This document shows positions 8,709 through 17,264 of a stretch of 64,000 nt of DNA, in pieces. The stretch is taken from positions 1 through 64,000 of the forward strand of contig NZ_QMEW01000022.1 in the NCBI RefSeq assembly GCF_003284965.1, given 5' to 3'. A model generated the notes under the pieces. That model made no database searches, was not told the DNA's origin, and saw only the letters and a list, made by a program, of their open reading frames with translations. Position numbers and translations under genes: made by a program. This stretch comes from Mycolicibacterium sp. GF69. GTDB lineage: Bacteria > Actinomycetota > Actinomycetes > Mycobacteriales > Mycobacteriaceae. How positions within the stretch are numbered: the stretch's first letter is position 1; each line of letters begins with the position of its first letter.

Positions 8709-10027
8709 AGCCGTCCGGCGGCCTTCATCGCCAGATAATGGTCGGCCAACGCCGGCGCCAATTCCTCGGGCGGGGCGTCGATCACGTCGACACCGCTGCG
8801 GCGCAGTCGCGACGCGATCGCACGCCGCTCGTTGCGTGCCCGTTCTGCCGCCGCGGCGTCGTAGACCTGTGGGGCGTCGGCGCGGCCGGTCGCGAGCAAC
8901 TCCACCCGGGGATCGGCGACCGCGGCGAGGATCACCCCGTGTTTGGCCGTCAGCTGCGGCAGGACGGTCATCAGGCCTTCGTCGAGGGCCGAGGCGTTGA
9001 GGTCGGTGAGCAACACGACCAGCGCGCGCCGACGGACGCGGCGCTGCACCGCTGCGACCATCGCGCGCGCATCGGATTCGACCAGTGCCGGCTCGATCGG
9101 GGCCATCGCCGTCACCAGTTGGGCGAGCAGTTCGGTGCGCGACGCATCGAACACCGCGGCTCGGGTGACCCGGTCGTGGGCCAGGAAGTCGACGTGGTCC
9201 CCGGCCCGCGATGCCAACGCCGCCAGCAGCAGCGCGGCATCCATCGCCCAGTCCAGCCGCGGCCATCCCGACGGGTCGGTGGAGGTCGGGTCTAGTCCGA
9301 CGCGACCGGCCGAGGTGCGGCCGGTGTCGAGAACGATCACCACTCGCTGATCCCGTTCGGGCCGCCACGTCCTGACCACGACGTCGGCGCGGCGGGCAGA
9401 GGCGCGCCAGTCGATCGAGCGGACATCGTCGCCGATGACGTACTCGCGCAGTGAGTCGAATTCAGTGCCCTGCCCGCGGATCAGAACCGGCGTATTACCC
9501 TCCAGCTCGCGCAGTTTGGCCAGCCGCGACGGAAGGTGCTTACGCGAGAGGAACGGCGGCAGAATACGTACCCGCCACGGCACCCGGTGCGAACTCTGCC
9601 GTCCGGCCAGACCGAGCGGACCCGTAGCACGCACCGTGACCAGCGCCGAGTCCTGGTCGCCGCGGCGCGCCGGACGCAGCGTCGTGCGGAGCCGCAGGCG
9701 TTGGCCCGCAGCCATATTCACCGGATGGGTGCGCGGATGGGCCCGGGCGCTGGGCGGCCAGGCATCGCGGACGACACCGTTGACGCGGCGCCGGCCCGCA
9801 TTCTCGACCAGCAGGATCACCTCGACCTGCTGACCCAATCGTGCGGTGGTGTCCCCGGACCGGGTGAAGCGCACACGCCGCGTATTGCCGGCCAGCGCGG
9901 CATCGACCACGATCAACGCAATCAGTGCCGCCAGCAGCAAAACGAACGTGAGTGCCGGCCGAGGCGATACGGCGATCGGCAGGACGCAGAGCAATGCGAC
10001 CAGCGCGGCTCGTCCGGTGAAGATCAC
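8705..10027 (-). CDS. DUF58 domain protein of the MoxR cluster
   Basis: A 440-residue protein equivalent to Rv3693. Two hydrophobic segments at the N-terminus (LVALLCVLPIAV and LTFVLLLAALIALIVV) anchor it. The DUF58 signature follows around residue 200: TEFDSLREYVIGDDVRSIDWRASAR, then VIVLDTGRTSAG, which starts a von Willebrand factor A-like fold (DxxxS position partly replaced by DTGRT). DUF58 proteins are the usual partners of MoxR ATPases and are believed to assist assembly or maturation of envelope complexes. The GTG start at 10027 overlaps the MoxR stop codon by one base, so translation is coupled. The operon is moxR-upstream, with DUF4129 and DUF4350 genes preceding. Confidence 0.85.
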   Translation of the reverse strand: MIFTGRAALVALLCVLPIAVSPRPALTFVLLLAALIALIVVDAALAGNTRRVRFTRSGDTTARLGQQVEVILLVENAGRRRVNGVVRDAWPPSARAHPRTHPVNMAAGQRLRLRTTLRPARRGDQDSALVTVRATGPLGLAGRQSSHRVPWRVRILPPFLSRKHLPSRLAKLRELEGNTPVLIRGQGTEFDSLREYVIGDDVRSIDWRASARRADVVVRTWRPERDQRVVIVLDTGRTSAGRVGLDPTSTDPSGWPRLDWAMDAALLLAALASRAGDHVDFLAHDRVTRAAVFDASRTELLAQLVTAMAPIEPALVESDARAMVAAVQRRVRRRALVVLLTDLNASALDEGLMTVLPQLTAKHGVILAAVADPRVELLATGRADAPQVYDAAAAERARNERRAIASRLRRSGVDVIDAPPEELAPALADHYLAMKAAGRL

Positions 10028-10989
10028 TAGCGTGGCACCGGTACTGCCGCCAGAATTCCGTCGAGTACACCGTCGGGTGTGGCGCCTTCCAGCTCGGCTT
10101 CCGGCCGGAGCTGGATGCGGTGGCGCAGGGTCGGGCGGGCCATCGCCTTGACGTCGTCCGGTGTGACGTAATTGCGCCCCGACAACCAGGCCCAGGACCT
10201 CGCGGTCGCCAACACCGCGGTCGCGCCGCGGGGCGACACCCCGAGCTGCAGCGCCGGCGAATGCCTTGTCGCGGCGACGATGTCGACGATGTAACCGAGG
10301 ACTTCGTCGGCCACCAGCACCTCTTGCACCGCGGCACGCCCGGCTGCGAGTTCGGCCGCACCCGCGACCGGCTGCACGGCGGACAGGTCCCTGGGGTCGA
10401 AGCCGTGCGCATGCCGACTGAGGATCGCGACTTCCTGTTCGCGCGCCGGCAGCGGCACGTTCAGCTTGAGCAGGAACCGGTCCAGTTGCGCCTCGGGGAG
10501 CTGGTAGGTGCCCTCATACTCGATCGGGTTCTGGGTGGCGGCGACGATGAACGGGTCCGGCAGCGGGCGCGGTTGGCCCTCGACGCTGACCTGACGTTCC
10601 TCCATGGCCTCCAGCAGCGCGGCCTGCGTCTTGGGTGGTGTCCGGTTGATCTCGTCGGCCAACAGCAGATTCGTGAACACCGGACCGGACCGGAACTCGA
10701 ACTCGGCGGTGCGCGCGTCGTAGACCAATGAGCCGGTGACGTCGCCGGGCATGAGGTCCGGAGTGAACTGCACTCGTTTGAAGTCGAGCTGCAACGCCGA
10801 GGCCAGCGTGCGTACCAACAATGTCTTCGCGACCCCCGGGACGCCTTCGAGCAGGACGTGGCCGCGGCACAGCAGCGCGATCACCAGCCCGCTGACAACC
10901 GCGTCCTGCCCGACGACGGCCTTGGCTATCTCGGTCCGTAGTGCCAGCAACGCGGTGCGCGCCGAATCATCTCCGCCTGCCTGAGTCAC
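10027..10989 (-). CDS. moxR2: MoxR-family AAA+ ATPase
   Basis: A 320-residue AAA+ ATPase of the MoxR family, matching the position of moxR2 (Rv3692). Walker A is GVPGVAKT at residues 49-56, Walker B LLLADEINR at 108-116, sensor 1 lies in FIVAATQNPIEYEGTYQLPEAQLDRF, and the C-terminal lid carries GVSPRGATAVLATARSWAW (sensor 2). MoxR proteins are chaperone-like ATPases that work with the neighbouring DUF58/vWA-type proteins. Starts at GTG 10989, whose codon overlaps the DUF4350 stop (4-base overlap), and ends in a one-base overlap with the DUF58 start. The tight packing indicates one operon from 14018 down to 8705. Confidence 0.92.
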   Translation of the reverse strand: MTQAGGDDSARTALLALRTEIAKAVVGQDAVVSGLVIALLCRGHVLLEGVPGVAKTLLVRTLASALQLDFKRVQFTPDLMPGDVTGSLVYDARTAEFEFRSGPVFTNLLLADEINRTPPKTQAALLEAMEERQVSVEGQPRPLPDPFIVAATQNPIEYEGTYQLPEAQLDRFLLKLNVPLPAREQEVAILSRHAHGFDPRDLSAVQPVAGAAELAAGRAAVQEVLVADEVLGYIVDIVAATRHSPALQLGVSPRGATAVLATARSWAWLSGRNYVTPDDVKAMARPTLRHRIQLRPEAELEGATPDGVLDGILAAVPVPR

Positions 10990-12161
10990 GAGTGGGTGAC
11001 CTGCCTTTCGATGTTGTCGAGTTCACGTGCCAGGTTCACCAGTTCGGCGTCGTCACCGGGCGGTGGACCGAACAGTATGCGTGCCACCGTCTGTGGGTGG
11101 ACGCCGCAGTGCGCGCAAACCGCTTGGACGACCGCGGTCGGGTCGTTGTCGGCGCCGAGGCCCAGCCGGGGTCGCATGCGTTGGAGCGCGGCGGTGCGCA
11201 AGGCGTCGGCTGCGCTGTCGCGCGCACGTCGCGAGCGGTACAGGCGACCGCGTCCTTCCACCGTTTCGGATGCCCGAACCACGACGGGGAGTCGTTCGGC
11301 GACGAGTGGGCCGATCCGACGGCCCTTCCAGGCTGCCACCAACACCACCACGGCGACGAGCTGCCAGACGATCCAGCTCACCTGCTCTGGTGCGAGCTCG
11401 AAAAGAGTTGCGCCACCCTGTGCTTCGCCTTCGGTGAACTGCGGTGCATACCAGATCATCCGCTGCTGCGTTCCCGCGAGGTTCATGGCGAGTGCGGCGT
11501 TGCCCTCCTTGGGCAGCCCGCCGTTGGTCATGAAGTCGGAGTTGCCGACCACCGTGATGTCGCGCCCGTCGGAGGTATACCGGACAAGGGCGCCGTCGTA
11601 GCAGCGCGTCAGGTCGATATCGTCGTCAGCTGCGTCGTAGGCGTCGCTCATCCCGAACTGGACGGCCCCTGCGCGGGTGGCTTCGCGCAACCCGCAGTCG
11701 GGCCGCTCTCCGCCACCGAACGTGGTGCCTGCGCCCAGTTTGATCTGCGGTGCCAGCGCCTGGCGGGTACGGGAGATCGGTTCTACGAGCAAGCGGTCCC
11801 CGGGCAATGCGGCCAACCGCGCCAGCACAGCGTCGTCGACGAGGTGGTAGGTCTGAGCCACCACCAGCAGGGTGTGGGTCCCCACCGCCGCTTCCATTGC
11901 CGCTTCCACCGCCGCCACGTCCGCGGCCTCGACGACGTCGACACCGTGCTCGCGCAGCAGCGTCATCAGGGCTCGAGTGCCGTCCGGGCCGGTGGAGTTC
12001 GGGTCCAACCGTCCGCCCGGCCGGGGTGCGGTCAAATAGACGGTCACTGTTGCGAACCCGACGATGACGGCCAGCGTCAGCAGAACCCACCGCGCGGCGC
12101 GCCATCGTTGGCGGATCGTCGGCTCGACGGCGGTGTCGTCCCTGGTGGTTGCGGCGGTCAT
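10986..12161 (-). CDS. DUF4350 domain membrane protein
   Basis: A 391-residue protein equivalent to Rv3691. A first transmembrane helix (RAARWVLLTLAVIVGFATVTV) is followed by an extracytoplasmic DUF4350 domain with the family start LDPNSTGPDGTRALMTLLREHGVDVV, and a second helix near residue 270 (WIVWQLVAVVVLVAAWKGRRIGP). The cytoplasmic tail is helical. DUF4350 proteins are known only from MoxR-DUF58 operons and are probably part of the same membrane complex. ATG 12161 is favoured over the longer frame because it forms an ATGA overlap with the stop of the upstream DUF4129 gene. The stop overlaps the moxR2 start. Confidence 0.8.
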   Translation of the reverse strand: MTAATTRDDTAVEPTIRQRWRAARWVLLTLAVIVGFATVTVYLTAPRPGGRLDPNSTGPDGTRALMTLLREHGVDVVEAADVAAVEAAMEAAVGTHTLLVVAQTYHLVDDAVLARLAALPGDRLLVEPISRTRQALAPQIKLGAGTTFGGGERPDCGLREATRAGAVQFGMSDAYDAADDDIDLTRCYDGALVRYTSDGRDITVVGNSDFMTNGGLPKEGNAALAMNLAGTQQRMIWYAPQFTEGEAQGGATLFELAPEQVSWIVWQLVAVVVLVAAWKGRRIGPLVAERLPVVVRASETVEGRGRLYRSRRARDSAADALRTAALQRMRPRLGLGADNDPTAVVQAVCAHCGVHPQTVARILFGPPPGDDAELVNLARELDNIERQVTHS

Positions 12162-12811
12162 CGGATCGCCGCCCAACTGTCGGATGTGTCGGGGGCGGCC
12201 GGGGCCGAAGCGACCACCGACGCGCGCGAGCGCACGTGGCCGTCGAGCGCGACGACCAACCGATATCCGTCTTCGGTGCCCGGCCGTTCGCCGTAGGTGA
12301 CGTCGTTGAAAGCCGTTGCCGCAGTGCCCAGTTCATCGCTGAGATGCGGAAGTTCGCGCCCCGCGTCGTGGGCGAGCTCGGTGGCGGTGCGGCCAGGGAC
12401 CGGATCGAGCACTCCGGTTTCCTCCAGCTGGCGGGCGACCGCGCGCAGCCGGTGCCGGATGGCCGCGGCCCAGTCCGCGGCTGCCGCACACTGTTCGGCG
12501 GCGGTCCGGTGCTGCGCGGCGGTCAACTCGCGGTGGTCGAACAGGGTTTCCCGATGACCGCGGCGGGTTCGCATGGTGCGCCGCGCAATTCGGACCGCCA
12601 CGACGACCGCCACCGCCAGCAGGATGAGCAGCACCGTGGCCGTCACCCAACCGCCGGGCAGCGACGCACCCTTGGCCGCCAGCCGATACAGCAGGTCCTC
12701 CGCCCAGTCGATGAGCTGCTCGGTCAAAGACCCCTTGGGGTATATCGGCTTTGCGAGTTCGCGCTGCGCGGCCTCGTGCGCGGTATCGCTGTCGATGTCT
12801 ATCGTCGGCAC
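12158..12811 (-). CDS. DUF4129 domain membrane protein
   Basis: A 217-residue protein equivalent to Rv3690. It has a short amphipathic N-terminus, one strong transmembrane helix (GGWVTATVLLILLAVAVVVAV, about residues 53-73) and a C-terminal DUF4129 domain containing the AIRHRLRAVARQLEETGVLDPVPGRTATELA pattern, here split to its key part RTATELAHDAG. DUF4129 domains occur next to DUF58 and transglutaminase proteins and may bind peptidoglycan-related ligands, though this is not proven. GTG start at 12811. Its stop overlaps the DUF4350 start (ATGA), and the next upstream gene ends one base before, so it sits in the middle of a single operon. Confidence 0.8.
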   Translation of the reverse strand: MPTIDIDSDTAHEAAQRELAKPIYPKGSLTEQLIDWAEDLLYRLAAKGASLPGGWVTATVLLILLAVAVVVAVRIARRTMRTRRGHRETLFDHRELTAAQHRTAAEQCAAAADWAAAIRHRLRAVARQLEETGVLDPVPGRTATELAHDAGRELPHLSDELGTAATAFNDVTYGERPGTEDGYRLVVALDGHVRSRASVVASAPAAPDTSDSWAAIR

Positions 12812-12812
12812 G

Positions 12813-14018
12813 TCAGTTCTGGCGGGTCAGCCACAGGTGGTCGGTGGAGTCGGACGGGGCGGCCGGTCCGTATCCGGCACCGGTCTGCAGCACCAGGTCG
12901 AAGGCCTCTCTGCGGATGCGGCCGTCGGTGTACTGCAACGCCACCACGCCCGCGCTGAACGGTGCGGTGATGATCTGGCCGATCGCGCCGCCGACCGACA
13001 ACAGGATCAAGGCGAGCAACGCTGCAGCCGTCGTCGTGGCAGCCATCAGCACGATCTGCCCGCCGAGGCTGAACGGGAAGGCCACCGCGCCCGCGACGAG
13101 TTGGGCGACGATCACCGCGAGCAGGCGTATGCCCAGCACTCGCCAGAAGTCTCGCTTGATCAGCGCGAAGGACCGCTGGACCGCGGCGACGATCCCGAGT
13201 CGCTCGAGCACGATGATGACCGGAGCGAAGGTCAGCATGGTGCCCAGGTACACCAGCGCGGCAATCAGAGCCAGTACCAACGGGATACCGATGACGACCG
13301 CGGCGGCGCCACCCACGGCGAATCCGATGCCGACGATGACGCCGGCGACCACGGCGATCAACAGCAGTGCGCCGAGGATTTCGAGTACCGAGAACCCGAT
13401 CAGTGCCCAGAGTCGCCCGCGAAGTCGTTGCCACGCTTCGGCGATCGTGATTCCCGAGCCGAAGATGGCCCTGCCGACGACCACGGTCAGCAACCCGCTC
13501 AGCAGGATCGACGCCAGCCCCGTCGCGACGGATCCGGTGAGGCTCGACATCATCGAGCCGACCAGTACGCCCGTCGAGACCTCCTCTTCGCCACTGAGCG
13601 TCGGAATCAGCTGTCCACCGGCGGCCAGTGGACCGACGGACAGGATCAGCGCGAGGAGTTGGGTGGCGACCACGACGATGGTGGTCAGGCCAAGCGTGGC
13701 TTTCGGATTCATCCGGATGTAAGCGACCGCGCCGTTGAAGATGTCGGACAGGCTCAGCGGGCGCAGGGGGATGACGCCCGGCTTCAGCGCGGGCGGTGCG
13801 TAACCCGGCGGCCCGTAGCCCGGCGGTGCGTAACCCGGCGGCCCGTAGCCCGGCGGTGCGTAACCGGGGGGCGGGTAGCCCGGTGATGCGTAACCGGGGG
13901 GCGGGTAGCCCGGTGATGCGTAACCAGGGGGTGGGTAGCCCGGTGATGCGTAACCAGGGGGTGGGTAGCCCGGCGGCGGCGGACCCGCGAGACCGGACCC
14001 GCCGGCGTCGGTGCTCAT
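12813..14018 (-). CDS. Proline/glycine/tyrosine-rich multi-pass membrane protein (Rv3689-like)
   Basis: A 401-residue membrane protein. The first 85 residues are a low-complexity PPPGYASPGY-type repeat, encoded by six 30-bp DNA tandem units. A conserved junction (RPLSLSDIFNGAVAYIR) leads into six hydrophobic helices, including TIVVVATQLLALILSVGPL, LLIAVVAGVIVGIGFAVGG and AALLALILLSVGGAIGQ. The architecture resembles the glycerophosphoryl-diester-phosphodiesterase membrane-domain and YciC-like families; no catalytic domain is present. The C-terminus has a conserved VVALQYTDGRIRREAFDL, common to these proteins. ATG 14018 is used, since the longer open frame runs into antisense of the next gene. 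This is the first gene of the operon ending at 8705. Confidence 0.8.
   Translation of the reverse strand: MSTDAGGSGLAGPPPPGYPPPGYASPGYPPPGYASPGYPPPGYASPGYPPPGYAPPGYGPPGYAPPGYGPPGYAPPALKPGVIPLRPLSLSDIFNGAVAYIRMNPKATLGLTTIVVVATQLLALILSVGPLAAGGQLIPTLSGEEEVSTGVLVGSMMSSLTGSVATGLASILLSGLLTVVVGRAIFGSGITIAEAWQRLRGRLWALIGFSVLEILGALLLIAVVAGVIVGIGFAVGGAAAVVIGIPLVLALIAALVYLGTMLTFAPVIIVLERLGIVAAVQRSFALIKRDFWRVLGIRLLAVIVAQLVAGAVAFPFSLGGQIVLMAATTTAAALLALILLSVGGAIGQIITAPFSAGVVALQYTDGRIRREAFDLVLQTGAGYGPAAPSDSTDHLWLTRQN
13801..13980. repeat. Six 30-bp tandem repeats inside the proline-rich membrane protein gene
   Basis: Six consecutive 30-bp units start at 13801, 13831, 13861, 13891, 13921 and 13951. They form three near-identical pairs and encode the (P/A)-P-P-G-Y-A-x-P-G-Y decapeptide on the minus strand. 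The frame is kept, so unit number can vary between strains by slippage without breaking the gene. Confidence 0.9.
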
Positions 14019-14100
14019 GGCCACCATCCTGTCGATGACCGCGCGAATTGACAACGTCGGCGGACGTCCGTCGCGGTCGGCCGCGGCGTAGTTTTGGCTC

Positions 14101-14565
14101 ATGGCCCAACTCAAGGACCGGTTACGGACCGACCTCACCGCTGCGATGAAATCGCGGGACAAGCTGCGCACTGCGACGCTGCGCATGCTGCTGGCCGCGA
14201 TCGGCACCGAGGAGGTCTCCGGAAAACAATCGCGTGAACTAACCGACGCCGAGGTGCTCAAAATCCTGGCCAGGGAGTCCAAGAAACGCGGTGAGGCCGC
14301 CGAGATCTACACCCAGAACGGACGCGGTGAGCTGGCCGCCAATGAGCACGCCGAAGCACGCGTGATCGACGAGTACCTGCCGACGCCGCTGACCGAAGCC
14401 GAACTGGCCGATGTGGCCGACACCGCGATCGCACAGGTGGCCGAGGAGATCGGTGAGCGACCAGGAGTCAAGCAGATGGGCCTGGTGATGAAGGCCGCGA
14501 CCGCGATCGCCGCCGGTAAGGCCGACGGGGCCCGGCTTTCAGCGGCGGTGAAGGCCAGGCTGTAG
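14101..14565 (+). CDS. GatB/YqeY domain protein
   Basis: A 154-residue all-helical YqeY-type protein, equivalent to Rv3688c. Typical features are LKDRLRTDLTAAMKSRDKLRTATLRMLLAAI at the N-terminus (the conserved K-x-R-x-x-x-L-R core), KRGEAAEIYTQNGRGELAANEHAEARVIDEYLP in the middle, and KQMGLVMKAATAIAAGKADGARLSAAVKARL at the C-terminus. The fold equals the tail domain of GatB, the tRNA-dependent amidotransferase subunit that contacts tRNA, so an RNA-related role is presumed. It diverges from the membrane protein gene; 82 bases separate the starts. The F420-dependent oxidoreductase follows on the same strand. Confidence 0.9.
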   Translation: MAQLKDRLRTDLTAAMKSRDKLRTATLRMLLAAIGTEEVSGKQSRELTDAEVLKILARESKKRGEAAEIYTQNGRGELAANEHAEARVIDEYLPTPLTEAELADVADTAIAQVAEEIGERPGVKQMGLVMKAATAIAAGKADGARLSAAVKARL

Positions 14566-14613
14566 CCGCTTCGCGACCGTTTTCCCCGCGTGGGGCCGGG
14601 GTACCCGAGACGC

Positions 14614-15600
14614 ATGACGCGGTTCGGCTACACCTTGATGACAGAGCAGAGCGGACCTAAAGAGCTTGTCCGCTATGCGGTTTCGGCGGAGCAGGTGGGA
14701 TTCGACTTCGAGGTGTCCTCCGACCACTACTTCCCGTGGCTCGCCGCGCAGGGACACGCACCGTATGCGTGGTCGGTGTTGGGTGCGGTCGCCCACGCCA
14801 CCGAACGCGTTGAGTTGTTCACCTACGTCACCTGCCCGACCATGCGCTACCACCCGGCCGTCGTCGCGCAGAAGGCTGCGACAGTGCAGATCCTTGCCGA
14901 CGGCCGCTTCACCCTGGGTCTGGGCAGCGGCGAGAACCTCAACGAGCACGTCGTCGGCAAACGCTGGCCCACGGTGACGCGGCGCCAGGACATGCTGCGC
15001 GAAGCGATCCAGATCATCCGGGAGCTGTTCACCGGCGACCTCGTCGACTGGAAAGGTGAGTACTTCGAGGTCGACTCGGCCCGATTGTGGGACCTCCCGG
15101 ACACCCCGGTCGCCATCGCCACCGCCGTCTCCGGCGAGCGCTCGGTCGAGACCTTCGCGCCGCTGTCCGATCACCTGATCGCCGTCGAACCGAACAAGGA
15201 CCTCATCGACGCCTGGCATGAGGCCAGGCGTGCGACCGGGCTGCCGGGAGACGCACGCGTGGTCGGGCAGATCCCGATCTGCTGGGATACCGACAAAGAC
15301 GCCGCTATGCGCCGCGCGCACGACCAGTTCCGGTGGTTCAGCGGCGGTTGGGTGGTCAACGCGGACCTGCCCACGACGGCCGGCTTCGACGGCGCCACCC
15401 AGTACGTGCGCCCCGAGGACGTCGCCGAGTCCATCCCGTGTGGACCCGATCTCGATGCGATCGTCGAGGCGGTCAGCAAGTACTGGGAGGCCGGGTTCAC
15501 CGACATCGCGCTGGTCCAGATCGGCGATGAGGGCCAAGAGAAGTTCCTCGAGGAAGCGGCGGCGCCGCTGCTGAACCAACTGCGTACCGCAGCAAACTAG
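14614..15600 (+). CDS. F420-dependent LLM-class oxidoreductase (G6PD-like)
   Basis: A 328-residue TIM-barrel oxidoreductase of the luciferase-like monooxygenase superfamily. The family that includes F420-dependent glucose-6-phosphate dehydrogenase has the same layout: FGYTLMTEQSGPKELVRYA, then EVSSDHYFPWLAAQGHAPYAWSVLGA (the F420-contact region), TCPTMRYHPAVVAQKAAT, and LGLGSGENLNEHVVGKRWP. The cofactor is most likely deazaflavin F420, abundant in mycobacteria; the substrate could be a sugar phosphate, alcohol or other hydride donor. ATG 14614 starts at the conserved FGYTL segment; the upstream extension to 14590 lacks support. A 53-residue acidic protein follows after a good RBS, probably on the same transcript. 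Confidence 0.85.
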   Translation: MTRFGYTLMTEQSGPKELVRYAVSAEQVGFDFEVSSDHYFPWLAAQGHAPYAWSVLGAVAHATERVELFTYVTCPTMRYHPAVVAQKAATVQILADGRFTLGLGSGENLNEHVVGKRWPTVTRRQDMLREAIQIIRELFTGDLVDWKGEYFEVDSARLWDLPDTPVAIATAVSGERSVETFAPLSDHLIAVEPNKDLIDAWHEARRATGLPGDARVVGQIPICWDTDKDAAMRRAHDQFRWFSGGWVVNADLPTTAGFDGATQYVRPEDVAESIPCGPDLDAIVEAVSKYWEAGFTDIALVQIGDEGQEKFLEEAAAPLLNQLRTAAN

Positions 15601-15611
15601 AAAGGACCGAT

Positions 15612-15773
15612 ATGCCTACCGGTAAAGGGATCTATGACGACGACGACGCCGACGAGCGGGACAAGCGCAAGGCGCAACGCACGGGGCCGAAAGACGAGGG
15701 CGGCGACGGGGGTATGGCGACCCGGGAGAATGCACCGGACGTCGCGGAGTCCGGCGGTGAGCCTACGGCCTGA
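15612..15773 (+). CDS. Small highly charged hypothetical protein, 53 aa
   Basis: A 53-residue hydrophilic protein (starts MPTGKGIYDDDDADERDKRK, no hydrophobic core) read from ATG 15612 with AAAGGA six bases upstream. It follows the F420-dependent oxidoreductase by 11 bases, so it is likely co-translated. It has no cysteines or aromatic residues other than one Tyr, and is probably intrinsically disordered. It resembles the small conserved mycobacterial proteins that begin with the same GKGIYDDD-type motif. Function unknown. Confidence 0.65.
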   Translation: MPTGKGIYDDDDADERDKRKAQRTGPKDEGGDGGMATRENAPDVAESGGEPTA

Positions 15774-16445
15774 TCATTGCGCGTCCCGGCCCTGCCTGCT
15801 GCGCTTGTAGGCCGACCGCCGAAAGTCGCCGAGCCAGCGCGGAGCCAGTTCCACCTCGGGATCGCTGTGCATCGCGGGGTCGAACGCGATGTCGTCACAG
15901 CTGGGGTCGACGTGTCGAAGCGTCAACCGGGCCAACGGGCGAAATCCGCTGGTGCCCGGCGCCTGGTCGATGTCGAAGGTGATGCCGGTCGAGTCGATCT
16001 GCCTCTCGATGGCCTCCAGCGACAGACCGGACGCGTCGACCCGGGTGGCCAGTCTGGCCCGCACCCACCACAGGCCGTCGTGATAGCGCAGCGGCATCAG
16101 ACTGGAGAACGTCGCACCAGACCACGACAGCGCCGGGGCCAGCCCCACCCGGGTTCCGGCCAGCGTCGATGCCAGTAACACGTCCCACGGCCCGCACGAC
16201 CGCAAATCCGGTGGTGGCGGAATACGCCACGCCAGGCCGGCGACGTCGGGCACCGCACCTGGCAGGCCGACACCCTTGGAGACTCGCGCGATGACGTCAC
16301 AGGAGTTCATGGGCAGCCCCTCGTCCGCCGGCGCGATCCGGTCGAGGATGCCCTCGGCCATCACTCCCGATGGATGGAACAGCCGACGGTCACGGATGGC
16401 GGCGCCGAAGCGGATGGGCAATGCGGCGATATCGGAGGCTTGCAC
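15774..16445 (-). CDS. Conserved hypothetical protein, 223 aa
   Basis: A 223-residue protein with no signal peptide or membrane segment. It begins SDIAALPIRFGAAIRDRRLFHPSGVMAEG, and GLPMNSCDVIARVSKGVGLPGAVPDVAGLAWRIP looks like a conserved core. The order Arg-Leu-Phe-His-Pro-x-Gly-Val early and DVAGLAWR later recalls actinobacterial proteins sometimes labelled phosphodiesterase or catalase-like, but no catalytic motif can be named with confidence. GTG start at 16445. It abuts the 3' end of the small acidic gene (no gap) and diverges from the methyltransferase gene at 16569. Confidence 0.6.
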   Translation of the reverse strand: MQASDIAALPIRFGAAIRDRRLFHPSGVMAEGILDRIAPADEGLPMNSCDVIARVSKGVGLPGAVPDVAGLAWRIPPPPDLRSCGPWDVLLASTLAGTRVGLAPALSWSGATFSSLMPLRYHDGLWWVRARLATRVDASGLSLEAIERQIDSTGITFDIDQAPGTSGFRPLARLTLRHVDPSCDDIAFDPAMHSDPEVELAPRWLGDFRRSAYKRSRQGRDAQ

Positions 16446-16568
16446 GGTAGTCGTGTGCCCACGGGGCGCCCCGGCAAAACGATCACCGACGTTTAGCCAG
16501 CCGAAGATGGGGCATTAATTTTGCGCACTGCTGTAACGCCGCAGCGTAAACCTTGTCGAAAGGCCGAC

Positions 16569-17264
16569 GTGACAACCGCATACACCGATGTCCGCGACCC
16601 CGTAGTCGCGGATCGTGGCGTCTACGCCCCGCAAGAAGATTCGCAACTGCTCATCGATGTCATGGACGGCGCCGCCTTGGCGCGCGGACGCCACGTAGTG
16701 GACTTGTGTACCGGCAGCGGCGTTGTCGCCATCGGCGCCGCCGAACAGGGCGCAGCGTCGGTGACGGCGTTCGACATCTGTCCGCGCGCCGTGCGCTGTG
16801 CGCGGGCGAACGCGCTGGCCGTCGACGTCGATGTCGACGTGCATCTCGGATCGTGGGCCAGAGCAGCCGAATTCGGCCCGTTCGATCTGGTTGTCTGCAA
16901 TCCGCCGTATGTACCCCACGATCCGGGCGCCGCGTGCGACCCACTCCCGGCGTATGTCGGGCCGCCGCGCGCGTGGGACGCCGGTTGCGACGGCCGGCTG
17001 GTGCTCGATCCACTGTGTGCGGCGGTGCCCGACATTTTGGACCACGGCGGCAGCCTGCTGTTGGTGCAATCGGAGTTCGCCGATCCGCGCCAGACGCTCG
17101 GTGCGTTGGCGAGTGTTGGACTCGACGCTGAAGTCGTTGCGCGGCAATGGATTCCGTTCGGCCCGGTGTTGACATCACGGGCCGAGTGGCTCGAGGAGAC
17201 GGGCCGTCTCGAACCCGGCCGTCGCGAAGAAGAGCTGCTCGTGATCCGAGCGGACAAGCCGTGA
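16569..17264 (+). CDS. HemK2/PrmC-like class I methyltransferase
   Basis: A 231-residue SAM methyltransferase. Motif I is VVDLCTGSGVVAIG (residues 43-56), the acidic motif II is in VTAFDICPRAV, and motif IV is VVCNPPYVP (NPPY at 111-114), the signature shared by glutamine N5-methyltransferases and N6-adenine methylases. The N-terminal GVYAPQEDSQLLIDVM matches the HemK2/MTQ2 group (release factor methylation, or small-substrate methylation in bacteria). The PrmC helical N-terminal domain is absent, so it is not PrmC itself. GTG 16569 is preferred because GAAAGG lies just upstream. The stop overlaps the start of the CDGSH gene (GTGA), so the two are translationally coupled. Confidence 0.8.
   Translation: MTTAYTDVRDPVVADRGVYAPQEDSQLLIDVMDGAALARGRHVVDLCTGSGVVAIGAAEQGAASVTAFDICPRAVRCARANALAVDVDVDVHLGSWARAAEFGPFDLVVCNPPYVPHDPGAACDPLPAYVGPPRAWDAGCDGRLVLDPLCAAVPDILDHGGSLLLVQSEFADPRQTLGALASVGLDAEVVARQWIPFGPVLTSRAEWLEETGRLEPGRREEELLVIRADKP

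Noticed and set aside
13801..13980. Regular 30-bp repeats considered as a CRISPR array
   Set aside because: There are no spacers; units are contiguous and encode an in-frame peptide repeat.
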